Below are positions 47,501-57,749 of a DNA stretch of 64,000 bases, in pieces; the stretch's first letter is position 1, and each line of letters starts with the position of its first letter. Source of the stretch: Moniliella sp. 'wahieum' (taxonomy: Eukaryota; Basidiomycota; Moniliellomycetes; Moniliellales; Moniliellaceae); the NCBI GenBank assembly GCA_003971905.1, contig RSEE01000040.1:372001-436000 (forward strand), given 5' to 3'. Below the pieces are notes generated by a model, which searched no databases, was not told where the DNA came from, and saw only the letters and a list, made by a program, of their open reading frames with translations. Both the position numbers and the translations under genes were made by a program.

Positions 47501-47927
47501 CCGGTTTGATCGGTTTGGTCGCCATGGCCCGCAGGGGTGTGGGTGGCGTTCGCGGGTTGTGTAAGATCGTGAATTGATAGTCACTGCCGGTTACTTTTCG
47601 TAGGGTGGATCCTGGGTTACCAAGCCAGATACCCTTCTGGTGTGGGGCGAAGTATGATGCGATTCCGGTGTTCGACAGGTGTGCTACACTGACGAGATTT
47701 CGGCTGAAACGGGGCATGTATAGGCTGTTGGGGAGTTTTATCTCCATTTGGTGTCCTCCTAAGCATCGGATACGGATTGTGGCCGTGCCTCGTCCTTCCG
47801 CCTTTACATGTGTCCCGTTAGCAACCTCTATCTCGTCGTCGCAAGGGGTCATGGATGTGAAGACGGATTTGTCTTTCCAAATGGATGGGAATGCCCCACT
47901 GTCATATAATGCCCGGATGATTCGCAT
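44358..47927 (-). CDS. Copia Pol polyprotein (integrase, reverse transcriptase, RNase H)
   Basis: A single open frame. In order: a protease-like start (LYDSGAFPSIW), a GAG-pre-integrase segment (HKRWNHAAIDL ... CPTC), the integrase core (LHVDVVDLPRV, VDDFTRYVFT, LRTDNAPELT), a Pro-rich linker, reverse transcriptase (LIGLWRITTKTDAEG, SVRTPAILTLVVLAEKYKFG, VHTDDLLLACKS with the active-site Asp pair) and RNase H (YTDSDLAGDPIQ, STAAAEYTAGYDG, WYCDNKSVVDLAHK, HIPGERNPADVLTKPL). Integrase upstream of reverse transcriptase marks the copia lineage. Confidence 0.93.
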   Translation of the reverse strand: MRIIRALYDSGAFPSIWKDKSVFTSMTPCDDEIEVANGTHVKAEGRGTATIRIRCLGGHQMEIKLPNSLYMPRFSRNLVSVAHLSNTGIASYFAPHQKGIWLGNPGSTLRKVTGSDYQFTILHNPRTPPTPLRAMATKPIKPADPPSTPNSLAASLALDHVSKAHKRWNHAAIDLLPWLTRSETAGLRVTAKHISLCRSEWDCPTCAVALATASPHPSRDRLRSKRPFEVLHVDVVDLPRVTGMGHGYALVAVDDFTRYVFTTAIPTKGAATKELRNLILREQRYGPDRLLRTLRTDNAPELTSALQPFLDEQGITSERTIPGQSASNGVAERAIRTITTRARQLLLGTGLPTSDWWEHSLHAACFTQNQMPLKTSGEDNKSRFERYKGHAYSLPMQPFGRVAYLHLPESRREHKLSARAEEGMLVGYHHQRGSKGWLFATYQPSLGTFTYRWSKPYKWGNAIYPHLHPDHFPPDISKSPQIKIDSEKDANPTPPAAAAPMPRTAATPQTPAPTTTPPPRRYPPPPPAHHPTSLDLHTLPIADDPTDTTYHARAAAATPHCAAPEIGIARPLPDTSAPPFADTVQPPEYAAMTALSAPIHPDTVQLTKDGVPLAPKTLKGLETHPSFAMVKQAMADEVATLARYGTYEATYPPPGAQILIGLWRITTKTDAEGRFLRHRARFVAGGHQQSAETWGQTFAPSVRTPAILTLVVLAEKYKFGLFSADVNAAYLNAPLEEAVYIRPPPYFPEAGGRVWRLKKSLYGLHQSGANWARYIRNLLRDKLGFTQSLTEPCLFVRAAPPGEQILLAVHTDDLLLACKSHQKYEEFMAEINTHIDVRGNGPLHYHLGCQYDRIGGELYLSQPKFIEEVVAKHHIKAPWIRTLPHPVRMIPPRADPEPPSLPALRKAYQGKIGSGLWAARMGRPDSLFAITALSRAAADPSQQHHQAVDDFLRYLYHTRGKGLRLTPTSDAPAIALYTDSDLAGDPIQARSTSGCLLMVYGVPVSWRSILQPKSVTSTAAAEYTAGYDGLVDANYVKNIMIELGAIGEGTPIHWYCDNKSVVDLAHKFGSTGKLRELKIRYHNVRQHVDSGEAILVHIPGERNPADVLTKPLGRPALTSHLAQLRVEEMDPVHMTGPSGQRGVDIRPRTARTLSHVSQLSFLPSSQPVFWTSQSQKLLVNTTFSAHILW

Positions 47928-47942
47928 TTCGCCCCCGAGTTC

Positions 47943-49192
47943 CTAGTAGTCAGCTGTGCCCGCATCAACGTCAATCACTTCAGACTCGGGAGAGCTCGCT
48001 CTCTGAGCGACGTGAGCGTTGGCTCGGCCTGGGTTGCGCGGAGGGACAACAGGTTTATTAGACGTCGCGCTGCGCCAGGGTTGGTTGGTGCGGTCTTGCC
48101 CCTTGGTCTTTGTGTCCGCGAGGTTGTCGTCGCCGGCTTTGCCCCCGCTGGAGTTTTTTCCCCCGCTGGTGGGTCGTCCCCCGCTGTCGGGTCGAGTCCA
48201 AGGCGTTCCTCCGTTGACCGGCTTGCCTCCGTTTCTCTTCCTTTCTCCACCGGGATACGTGGCGGCTGGTATGTCCATCACGGCCTGCCGTAACTTGTCT
48301 AGACTCGAGCGCTCTTCACGCTGGCGAATGCTCATGTCGCGTAAGCCGAGTAGGATCCCAGTGCGTTCCTGCTCTTCCGTAAGTGGGATGCCCGCTCGCG
48401 TCAGGCTTGCACTGATCTCTTCCATGTAGTCGAGGTAGTCTCGACCCGATCGGTTTCCTTGGTCGGCCGAAAAGTAGCGAATGAGTAGAGGCCCTCTGTT
48501 TGTGCGGTAGGCGTATATCCATACCGCTGACGCAGCATGTTCAGCGTGTCCTGGGTGCATGATATTTCGTGGTGGGTGCGGATCGTCCGGAAGAGGGTTG
48601 ACGGCATGGCTTCCCTAAGAAGGTTGTGCAAGCGTCTGTCGAGGTCCTCGGTGAAGTAGCGGGAGCTGCGACCATTCTGGACGACGTCGCTTGCGTGGGG
48701 GTGGGCATCTGTTATCGCGAAGAGAAATTCGTCTTCCCAAGCGCTGTAGGCGGACGGGTCTTTGTTCAGATCAGGCCACTTGATATTCTTGGTGGGAGAC
48801 TCGCGTAGTGATCTGTAAAGGTCGTACTCGGGTCGCGAGGCTGCGCCTGTAGGTGCCCCCAAAGTTGCGTTGGGTTGAGTTTCCATTTGGTGGATGTTTT
48901 GCACCACAAAATTCGTAGCCCGTCGAACCCAGTTTGTCGTGATAGACGTAGGTTCGTCCTTCCATCCAAGCCACTCGGCTCTGTCGTGTATAGCTCTGTT
49001 GATCTTCTCTTTAACGACATCGATGTCGTTCGTCTTCTTGAACCACAGGTGCGCTTCGGCGCAAAGCATCATGAGTTCCTCGTTGTCGGTGCCAATCGGT
49101 GGCGGATCGCGACCGGTTGGTGTCCAGTAATCGCGCTTGTTCACCATTGTGGTGTCGCTGACCGAGAGATCGGTGTTAGCGTTGGCGCCCAT
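47943..49192 (-). CDS. Copia Gag region
   Basis: Starts MGANANTDLSVSDTTMVNKR just inside the 5' LTR. Holds a capsid-like helical region (DIDVVKEKINRAIHDRAEWL, LLREAMPSTLFRTIRTHHEI, TLNMLRQRYG) and a Gly/Lys/Arg-rich tail. No CCHC knuckle is obvious. Treated as a fossil with about one break. Confidence 0.8.
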
Positions 49193-49246
49193 GGTTGTGG
49201 GTGTAGTTTTGGCCAGCTCAGGGATGAGCAGATAAGGATGTAACTC

Positions 49247-49406
49247 TGTCGGCCTCGCTACTACCACAGAATGTGAGCACTGAACGTCGTATTGGACTAA
49301 GAAGCTTCTGCGACTGACTCGTCCAGAAGACTGGTGCGAGCTCGGAAGGAATGAAAGCTGACTCACGTGACTCAGGGTCCGCGCGGTCCTAGGACGGATG
49401 TCAACA
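49247..49406 (-). repeat. 5' LTR of the copia element
   Basis: 160 bp, nearly identical to 44344-44502. Read in element orientation it begins TGTTGACATCC and ends GGCCGACA. Confidence 0.93.
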
Positions 49407-49686
49407 CCAACGTTCACACTGCCGAGCCAGCCGTTCAGGTTCATGTTCAACTCACCAGCGGGATTCGAAGAGGTGAAGTAATTGCGAGAGCGCGATGTCA
49501 CATGTCACCGTTGAACGTGTACGCGGTACGTTCAGTTGTTCAACGTTCAACGTTCACGGTCCTCACGATCGTCCGAATACCGGAAATCAATCGAACATCG
49601 GACTGATCCCGTTACCACTGAACGCTGAAGGGGAACGGGCTTAGCGGGAGAGACTGGCAGTCACCAGTGTTGGGGAGTGTTGAGCT

Positions 49687-49707
49687 TGAAGCTTGAAGCT
49701 TGAAGCT
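49687..49707. repeat. TSA-N4 heptad run (AGCT x3)
   Basis: Three phased TGA units with core AGCT. Confidence 0.9.
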
Positions 49708-49928
49708 TAGGCAAACTAAGCGTGCACAGTATCGCGCGACCCCCACACCCCGAAACCATCACATAACGCCACGCTTCGTCCTCCTCCTCCTTCTCTTCCC
49801 GGTTGCACTCAAGATGGGCGAGCGTCAAGCCTGAGGGGCTTACAAAAAACGATCTCTGATTGTTCCCTTCTCGTACACCTGCAGAGGACCTTTTGTTAAC
49901 CCATTGGAAGCTCGTAGCTCTCCCGGCG

Positions 49929-49949
49929 TTAAACGTTAAACGTTAAACG
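49929..49949. repeat. Heptad run with TTA spacer (AACG frame, ACGT core)
   Basis: Three TTAAACG units; read as TAA + ACGT the core is palindromic and the spacer is A instead of G/C. Confidence 0.85.
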
Positions 49950-50342
49950 TGTTAAACCCGAAGCGACAGCCACATTTCGAGTGCTCTCTCCGGTGACCGG
50001 TGACCCACTCCTCGTCCCGCGTCCTCAGGCCTCACCCACCGATGGCTCCGCACGGACCCTTGTGCTCTACCACTGCCCTGCGCCATTCTTGCAACTATTA
50101 GGTCCTACGCTACTAGTGAACCGCCTCGATAGAGGCAGCCTTGCTGAGAGGCTGAGAGGCCAAACTCCGCCACTGTGGTGTGTCACGTGACAGGTTACAC
50201 CATTCGCTTTGCAGCGGCACAAGTCTCAGATGGGGGCGGGTGGTTGCCATTTCCTTGGCATCTTCTGTCAGCGTCCAACATTCAACGCCTAACCTTTCTT
50301 CCCACCACCATCGGCTTGCATCTCATCCACCCTTCGCCTGTC

Positions 50343-51777
50343 ATGTCCTCCTCATCGGCTCCCATCCCCGTCACGCTCGTGGGATTCGGCAGCTCTGCTC
50401 ACACGTTCCACCTGCCCTTCTGTTGGCCTTGCCGCAGTTTGTCCTGCACTCCATCCAGCAGCGCCCGGGTTCTTCCCAGCCCTCGGCCAGCCAAGCCTTC
50501 CCCTCCGCCCACACCCTACCATTGACGACATTTTTCAGGGTCCCAACCGGTTGCCTGTGGGTGGAGTGGTGGTTATTACCATCACCAACAGCCTCCACTT
50601 TGCCACGGCCAAGAAGGCTATGGAGCATGGGTGCCACGTGCTGTGTGAGAAGCCGTTGGCACTGAGCTCGGAAGATGTCAAGACACTTCAGGCGGTGGCA
50701 GAGCAGCATGGAGTGGTCTGCTACACCTACCAAAGTACGTTCTCATTGTTATCCTCCAGGGCGAGATGATTGACCGATCGAGCTAACTTGTTTTCCGTTT
50801 TTGTGCCGTGCCAGACCGCCGTTTTGATGCCGACTTTCTTACGCTCCAATCGCTCCTACTGCAGATGCAGTGAAGAACGCGCCTCATCCCTTTCGATTGC
50901 CGGGTACCCCCGTGCGCCGCAAACCATTGGTGTTCCTCTCTTTTTCGAGTCGCACTTTGACCGATACCGCCCCTGTCTAAGGGGGGGTGGAGAGAAGAGG
51001 TGCTGCCAGCACAGGGAGGTGGGATGCTGTGGGATCTGGGCAGCCACCTCGTTGACCAAGGTACGTTCTTCTCTGCTCACAAACTGCAGCGATACTGATG
51101 CGTTGCTCGGTGGGGGTAGCCATCAGCCTGTTTGGTCCGCCGCAGTCGGTCTTGGGTCTGCTGCGTAACTCGCGAGGACAGCAGTCGCCCGAGGTGGACG
51201 ATGGGTTCGAGGCGCACCTCTTTTATCCTCCTGGCGCCCCGCTTCCGGCCGACTCGCCCGCGGCAGGCACCGTGCCTGCTGGGCTGCACTGCCGCCTCAC
51301 TGCCTCGGTCTTGGCCCCGTTCACGAACGAGAAGATGCTACGGTTCAAGGTGTATGGGTCGCGGGGGTCCTATTTGACCTATGGTCTGGACCCACAGGAA
51401 GCGCAGCTCAAGGCCCATGCTGACGTACGCGCCGATACCTTTGGTCGGCACGAAGATCGCGCCACGCTCACCCTCTTGGCCGGTGCCGCGCGCACGCGCA
51501 ACTTTGCCACCGAGCCCATTCAGGACCGTGCGGCTCCCTGGCGCTGGAGCAGGAGGAAGTGCCGCAGCTGCAGGGACGGTACATGGACCTGTACCGCAAC
51601 CTGGCCCAGACGGTGGCTGCAGCCAACGCGCTTCCGGGGACCGAGGTGGCCGCGCGCAATACCGCCATCGACGCTGTTCAGGCTGTCAAGGTGGAGCAGG
51701 TGGCGATTGCCATTCGCACCCTCGAGCTAGCCCGCTTGAGCGCGCAGCAGGGCAAGCTTCTCGACTTTTCCTTTTGA
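50343..51777 (+). CDS. Gfo/Idh/MocA family NAD(P)-dependent oxidoreductase
   Basis: Probable cytosolic sugar- or polyol-type dehydrogenase with an N-terminal Rossmann fold. From ATG 50343: IPVTLVGFGSSAHTFHLPF, a G-X-G-X-X-A-like nucleotide loop. In later frames come VVVITITNSLHFATAKKAME and HGCHVLCEKPLALSSEDVKT; the EKP motif (catalytic Lys, cofactor contact) is diagnostic. Then QAVAEQHGVVCYTYQ; an intron (about 50734-50812, GTACGT...GCCAG) leads to NRRFDADFLTLQSLLLQMQ. Near 51020 comes MLWDLGSHLVDQ and, after a second intron, ISLFGPPQSVLGLLRNSRGQ and FEAHLFYPP (C-terminal alpha/beta domain). The end, RYMDLYRNLAQTVAAANALP and AIRTLELARLSAQQGKLLDF, stops at 51775-51777. Frame changes near 50400, 50520, 50870 and 51520. 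Substrate not inferable. Confidence 0.88.
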
Positions 51778-52824
51778 AAGGCTCCCTTGAACGTTGACCA
51801 ATGTTCAGCATTGAGGACGTTCATGTTCAACCCGGAAGTTACGGGAGAGTCCAGAACTCCAGATGCACGTAGGGTCAATCTACACGTTCTATACGAGGCA
51901 AACCCATCTTCCATGATAGTGCAAGGATGTATGATGCACAATGGATGACTCACATATGAAGGCAACGTTGACCCCACCAGCACTTTGCGTCCCGACAACG
52001 GAGTTCGATGTTCATGCTGTTCATGTTAAGAGTATGGCCTGATCATACACTCATATGCCATTGCCTTTGGCGGCCAAGCCACTGGTATGAGGAAGTCTCC
52101 TCATTGTTTCGCCCTGTTCCCATCTTCCCTTGCACAGTGCAATCGTCCTCAGCTTGTTAGCGTAGCTACTTCTCAGTTAGCGGACAACCGCGGTTCTGGG
52201 CTCTCATTGGTGTGACCGATTCATCGCGCTCACCCATTGATCGCCTACTCTAGTGCTTCGCCCTAGCCGCCATTCTTTCAGCTCATGGGTCTCGTACGTT
52301 TACGGTTCATGCCGCTGCAAGAGCCACGGGGCGTGACATTTTGCTTGAGTACACCTGACCCAATAGAGACGCAAGTATGATGTCTACGTTAGGTAGGTAC
52401 CTGATATGAATGCGCGATGGGTCCTCTTGGGGTGGCAAGCACAATTAGAGGACGAGACTATCCGATAACACAAAATCGCGTGGTGCTGGCCTGACGCGTT
52501 GACGAGAGGCCTGACTCCTGGCTAGCTCTGACTCCTGACTTGTATGATCCGGGACCCCACATGCCCCTCTCATGAAAATGCTGGGATACTGGATATGGAA
52601 TGGGGCCGTTGTCCCGCTGCAAGGGATAACAAAATGGCCACAGACCCCGACGGAAGCGGGGGGGGGGGGGGTATGGGAGGGAGGAGAAATGGTGCGGGTA
52701 TGAACAGGCAGATATTGACGTTGACGAAGAGAAGAGAATTGTGGGAATTGAGAAGAGAGAACGTATTATAACAGGAGAGACAGGACCGATGGGAATTGGG
52801 GAAAGGGGGCACAGCAGACCATAC
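51778..52824. other. Intergenic region after the oxidoreductase
   Basis: No gene. Begins with AACGTT/TTCATG palindromic words (51785-51835) and holds a 12-G run near 52662. Confidence 0.5.
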
Positions 52825-53143
52825 TTATGGCTCGTTGCATCGGACCCCCACGAGTGAATGGTGGCAAGATGTGCACTCGTTCAGCTTGACAATGATGTTA
52901 TCGCAAAAGGGGCAGCGGACGTAAGGTCCAAGCGCCATCAGGTTGCCTGAAGAGGCGCAGTTGCGTGTCAGTCCCCCTTTGCTCTGCGGGCCGAGTGTGT
53001 GGAAGTAAGCAAGAGAAAGGGGAGGGACCTACAAGGTCGGCCAGCGAGTATGGACATGAACTTGGGTAGGTAGTGGAGATGGAGGTGGATGGGGTGGTAG
53101 GGGTAGGAATAGGTGTGGGGGTTGAGATCTGAGAGAGGGGCAA
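52825..53143 (-). CDS. Small zinc-ribbon protein, unknown function
   Basis: Exon 1 from ATG 53143 reads MPLSQISTPTPIPTPTTPST, then Ser/Tyr/Pro sequence ending YSLADLV. An intron (about 53029-52945, acceptor CTTCAG) joins GNLMALGPYVRCPFCDNIIV, KLNECTSCHHSLVGVRCNEP and a TAA at 52825-52827. The product is about 78 aa with CPFC and CTSC pairs plus two His, a compact zinc ribbon. The donor (GTCCCT) is poor, so the exon 1 boundary is uncertain. I recognise no family. The second exon is the firmer part. Confidence 0.5.
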
Positions 53144-55426
53144 CAGATGTCTTTTAACCTCCCCACCGCCACATGGGGGTTTTATTCGGTTGCTGTATTT
53201 GATTTAGTACCTGGGCGCAGTCAGGCCGTTGGCACTGCTGACGCTGACACACTGCCGGTCTGTTATCCGCAGGCCGGTAAGGTTTGCGCGTGCGCGGTTC
53301 CTTGTTCCCGCTGCTCTATAGGGCCGTCGGGGGGATAGGGGGGGATAAGATCTAAAACTGGTATAGACTGGTACAGACTGGTACAGAGCGAGGCCCCAAA
53401 TATCGGCGCTACCATGATGCCGACCGCTCTCCAACGCGGCATCGCTCTTCATCCGTCTCTCATCGCGCCATCGATCATTGCAGCTCCTCTTCTGCCGTGC
53501 AACTGCTGCTCAGGCAACCGCAATTGATGGCCGCGGGACGCGGGCAGGGGCACGTAGGGGCGTTTAATTGGGCAACCGAATCAAAAGGGGAGCCGAGAGT
53601 GGGGAGTGGCAGGCTGGTAAAAAGGCAGCACGGGGCGATAGTGGCGGTGTGGGTTCGGGGGGACCGGAGGTGTAGGCACTGGTTGCAGCATCTCCGACCG
53701 CGCCGGGGTTGAGACGGTTGCCCGGGACGCGGCGTAGGCGCATAACGCAGACTATGTAGCAGCAAGTATCTGGTGTGCTCTCTGGTCTGAATCACCTGGC
53801 CATGTGCATCTCGTTTACCAACGACATCGCCCAAATTTCAAATGTGGATCCCGCTCTGTGGCCCGCCGATCCGTGGGCAGGTCTCTCCAACCGGTAACCA
53901 CTGTGCGTTTTGGACCTAATCTCTCGACCCCATTGTCGCTCCCGCACTGACCTATAGGGTCAAATATGATCGATCATCGCTCATGTTCTATATCATCGTC
54001 CACATGCACCACAGCCGCCTACATCATGTTGGATGACTCGCATCAGTGAGGTGGCGAAATATCGCGGAGGCATAGAGACTCGGGAGAGGGAACACGAAAC
54101 ATATGCGCCACGGCTGCTGATGTTCTATCGTCACATCACTACATCACCACACAGTTGTCATCTTCTGCCGAAATATGTCTGCGGAGCTACATGTCGCGAA
54201 CGCGTTTCTGTTATCACGTTTATCTTCCCCACCTACATCGACTTGATACGTTACATTACGAGAGCTGATGTAGCTTTTTGATATAGGTTGAAGACGTTGA
54301 AGCTGCTGGAGATCGACCAAAAACAACCGACTGATCGCTATATGTGGCCACCCATACTCTGCCACAGAGAGTGAACAGAAGAGCGTTCTGAACCGTGGGC
54401 AAACCACGGTACTATATAGCCGTCCTAACATGACTCACACACGCAACGCACACAAAGGTGCCGAGTGTTATCACTATTACCTGTGTGGAGTCTTGAAGGC
54501 CTTCGAGGGTGATCCAATTGCATTGATGGTGACGGTTATGGTATAAGCCAACTAGCAACACCTACAGAAGGACATGAATATGCAGCCACACGTAATTGCT
54601 CCCGCCCTCCGGTCTGGCTGCGGAGCAAGGAAGGCACGTACAAAAGCGAGAAAACAGTAGAACTCTCTCCTATAGGTCTGAGGCCTGAGGAGGGACTGAA
54701 GAACCCTTCTAGACAAACGCTCGAGCAACCCGTGGCTCAAGAGGTTCAACATCTGATAGCATGATGGTATACGGCCAGATGCGATTCCACAGATTGCTGG
54801 ATACCTCACAGTGTGTTTCTTCTCTTCGAAAAAAGGGTGTATATATATAGGGAGCATGCATTTTTTGATCCTCGCGACAATACACCGAGCCATCTCTGGC
54901 ACGACTACTACTGAATGAGCCAGGCGAGCGTAGCTTCATCCTGTCTATGTCCAAGATTCATAGAGCCCCTGGCCTTGCTACGCTCTTGGAAAGGCGGTGA
55001 GCTCCAGGTTGGGATCGTAGCAGCCAATCGGCGTGGGCTGGGACCACCGCCGCTGGGCGACGCATCACGTGATGCCTGCGGATGATTCAACGTTCAACGT
55101 TGGAACCAGAAAGCCAGCCAGCACGGGTCACGTGCGCATGGCCCCGGTCAATATCCCTCGAGTCAATGCCCTGCACTCCGGCCGTGTAGTGCTGCGGCAG
55201 AATTATCGCGATGTCCGCACTGCACAAGTGTGTACGCTAAATATTTTGAAGGCCAACCCTACTCTTGTCTTCCCCGCTGCGGTGGTGTCCGCTGTCCTCG
55301 CTCTGGACGCCCTGCTAACCGCAAGACCATCAAGGCTCGATTGGTGAGTAAGAGCACTACAAGCAGGCCCTGCCGACGTGGCCGACGCTAACTTTGCTTC
55401 CCCCCATCTCCCTTCCAAAGAACGCA
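53144..55426. other. Intergenic region holding a dispersed repeat
   Basis: No gene supported. A GGTACAGACTGGTACAGA tandem at 53360-53385, then unremarkable sequence. 54480-54740 is a repeat shared with 60.0-60.2 kb. 55085-55100 has an AACGTTCAACGTT word. Confidence 0.5.
54480..54740. repeat. Dispersed repeat family, copy 2
   Basis: Shares with 60010-60240, in the same order, GAGGGTGAT.CAATTGCATTG, a CAACRC block, GCGAGAAAAC, GGAACTC/AGAACTC, CCTGAGGAGGGACTGAAG and GTGGCTC. Likely LTR or LTR-derived sequence of an old element. Confidence 0.65.
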
Positions 55427-56020
55427 ATGGCTGCCGTCAACGCTGCTGCTCCCAAGACCAAGCCGTTCGGCAGGGCACTCGCACGCTTCCGGCGCAGCGG
55501 GCGCACAAGTACTACCCTGCCGTCGACGCCCCTCAGCCCAAGGTGTCGCGCAAGGTCAAAAGCCCTCCAAGCTGCGTGCTAGCATCACGCCTGGCACTGT
55601 GCTCATTCTCCTTGCTGGGCGCTTTGCCGGCAAGCGTGTTGTCTTCCTGAAGCAGCTCGCTTCGGGCCTTCTCCTCGTCACTGGCCCCTTCAAGGTGAAC
55701 GGCGTGCCCCTCCGTCGCGTGAACCAGGCCTACGTGATTGCTACCTCGACGAAGATCGATGTGAACGACGTGAAGGTGCCTGAGAACGTGACGGACGCCT
55801 ACTTTGCCCAGGAGAAGACCCGTGGCCCCAAGCCCGAGCAGGCCTTCTTCCTGGACCCGGCCAACAAGGCGGCCCACCCGCTGCCAAGGTTGCTGACCAG
55901 AAGGCAATTGACCAGGCTGTCATTGCGGCCGTCAAGAAGGCGGGACCCACCCACCTCAAGTACCTTGCCACGACCTTCTCGCTCAGCAACTCGGACAAGC
56001 CCCACGCTATGAAGTTCTAA
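55427..56020 (+). CDS. RPL6: 60S ribosomal protein eL6 (L6)
   Basis: Large-subunit ribosomal protein. From ATG 55427: [20 protein letters not shown], then in other frames [20 protein letters not shown] and, in a third, [20 protein letters not shown], the diagnostic eL6 KOW-like segment. Then [59 protein letters not shown]; after another shift [18 protein letters not shown] and [20 protein letters not shown] with stop TAA at 56018-56020. About 197 aa, normal for the family. At least four frame changes in one of the best-conserved proteins of the cell. Confidence 0.96.
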
Positions 56021-56773
56021 GCGATGTTGCCCCATTCCCGGCCTGCATGTCCCTTCATCCTTCCTGTGCAGCTGGAGAAGGAGGGAGCCTCGTCCACCAA
56101 CCACTGGGCTTGTCTCACCCTAGCCTGATCATTGCGTCCAGATTAGAGGGGGTGGCTTGTGGATGTGGTGTTTACAACCCGGGGCCAATTACTGATGGCC
56201 CCCTCTTCCTCATGCCTCGCCATGTACCTCCGGCGCTATGCCTCTCAAAATGCTCATACGCTAGTATGTTCGGATCCGGTGTGGTCTTGAAGCCGTAGAC
56301 CTCGACTGGGCAGGTGATACATAAGTACCCTTGTTGGACCCCAAAGTCCATGCTTTCACGGGATGAAGATCCGCCCTTCTCCTGGGCTGTACCTGTCCTG
56401 AATTGCATTGTCCGCGATATTATCCAGCTGTTGATATCTGATCTGTCCACTCTGGGCGGGCCCCATTCTACAGAAGGGTCGATGGGCGATGCTCTGTCGG
56501 GGCACCAAAGCGACGGCTCACGACACGCATGGATGGTTTTGTTTCTAATCCCTATCAATCAAACGAGACCCATGCACCCAGACAGTAAAGCCCATACCGG
56601 ACAGGTCAGCGACCTCATCCAAGAGAATGCATGTAAGCATGAGCAGCGCCATTTACCACCCCTGGGAGGAACGGGAGACTACTGCGTCTCGAGAGCACAG
56701 GGGCTAATGGGAATTTTTGGTGGGTGCGGGCAAAGCCATTCGAGGTGGGGCGAACGTGTTGTACAATCAATGT
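56021..56773. other. 3' regions of eL6 and eL33 (convergent)
   Basis: No gene seen. Open frames on both strands at 56170-56860 overlap each other and have no motifs. Confidence 0.45.
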
Positions 56774-57256
56774 TTAGACTGACGGAGGGTAACGCGGGGG
56801 AATTAGATGACCCTTTCGTGCAAAAAAGGAAAACAACATACTGTTCGAGGGGTAGAGCATGATGCGCACGCTCTTGCCAAAGGCAGCGGGGGGAATGTTG
56901 GTAGCAAACTTAGCGCGGACCACACCCGAGTTGCCGTGGGGCGGGTGACGCGGCCCAAATGACGCGGACCTTGGTGCCACGGATCTCCTTGGTGCCCTTG
57001 TAGACGTAGGCCACACGCTTGCCCAGGTAAAACTTGGCCTCAGCCTGGCTTCACACCGTCAATCTGGATGAGGGAGGTGTGGGCGTGGCTGACGTGCTTC
57101 GAGCGCTGGTGGCCCTGGATGCGACCCTTGACGTACAGGCGGACATTGTTTTGCTGACGGCGTCGGTCGATGGGAGTAACAGCGCGCCAAGCAGGCTACT
57201 ACGGGGGGGGCGGCGGCGGCGGGGGAAGGACGCAAGGTAGGGTTGGGCTGACGCAT
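56774..57256 (-). CDS. RPL33: 60S ribosomal protein eL33 (L35Ae)
   Basis: Large-subunit ribosomal protein. The minus strand reads [55 protein letters not shown] and GTKVRVIW. After shifts comes [20 protein letters not shown], then [13 protein letters not shown] donor GTATGTTG at this point and an acceptor GTCAG just before 56778 add a five-base last exon TCTAA (56778-56774), giving the C-terminus MLYPSNI; yeast eL33 ends MLYPSRI. The N-terminus is uncertain: the first coding exon is short in fungi. The ATG at 57256 followed by a C-rich stretch and CCGTAG is only the best guess. Confidence 0.9.
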
Positions 57257-57749
57257 GATGGCACTGTACAGCCATTTATTGCGCCCGCCGCAAGGACCGC
57301 GGTTGAAGTAGAGGAATGGCCCCGACCCTGCTAGGGTCACGTGTAAGTTTTGAAACCGAGAATGAGTGGTTGGCCTGGGTCTCATCATCATCTAGCGTCG
57401 TCTCCGGCCTCGCTCGTGTCCTTGCCCCACGCCTGCGCGCCAAGAAGCGCTGCCGTCGAGTAGGTCGCCATGCACTGCTATCTGTCGGCGACCTGACGGT
57501 AAAGAAAAGAAATGACGACAGCTGTTACTATCACGGCCACCGCCACAACCCTCTGGGCCAAGACGAATTTCAAAGCGGTTATCGTATCGGATGCTGATGT
57601 TCCTGTAGTACATGGGGGGTGGCGGGTGCGGTTCCTTGACTGCGCCTCCATCACAACCTACTTTGTGCCTGACAGACTTGCAGGCCCAGGATGCCGCTTA
57701 TTCACTTATCTTTGGTGTTGGGTATCGACCCTGTGAGTGGATTCCACTG
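57257..57749. other. Region between eL33 and the copia fossil
   Basis: No gene supported; probably the eL33 promoter and then repeat-derived DNA. Confidence 0.4.

Larger units (their letters stand above)
44344..49406 (-). mobile_element. Ty1/copia LTR retrotransposon, young
   Basis: A 5.06-kb copia-type element on the minus strand with terminal repeats of about 160 bp at both ends that start TG and end CA on either strand. Gag lies at about 49192-47943. Pol follows (47927-44358), a single open frame of 1189 codons with integrase, reverse transcriptase and RNase H in copia order. The two LTRs are almost identical, differing only by about three single-base length differences, so the insertion is recent. 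The element looks nearly whole; Gag is spread over two overlapping frames, about one break. The flanks show no clear 5-bp target-site duplication, and the sequence next to the 5' LTR does not obviously match the usual initiator-Met primer site. Confidence 0.93.
49407..50342. other. Region between the copia element and the oxidoreductase
   Basis: No gene. Begins with AACGTT- and TCAACG-rich sequence (49409-49560) and holds two clean heptad runs and CGGTGACCGGTGACC at about 49991-50005. Confidence 0.5.

Noticed and set aside
44463-47946. Several + strand open frames of 100-160 codons within the copia element
   Set aside because: They are antisense shadows of the single long Pol frame.
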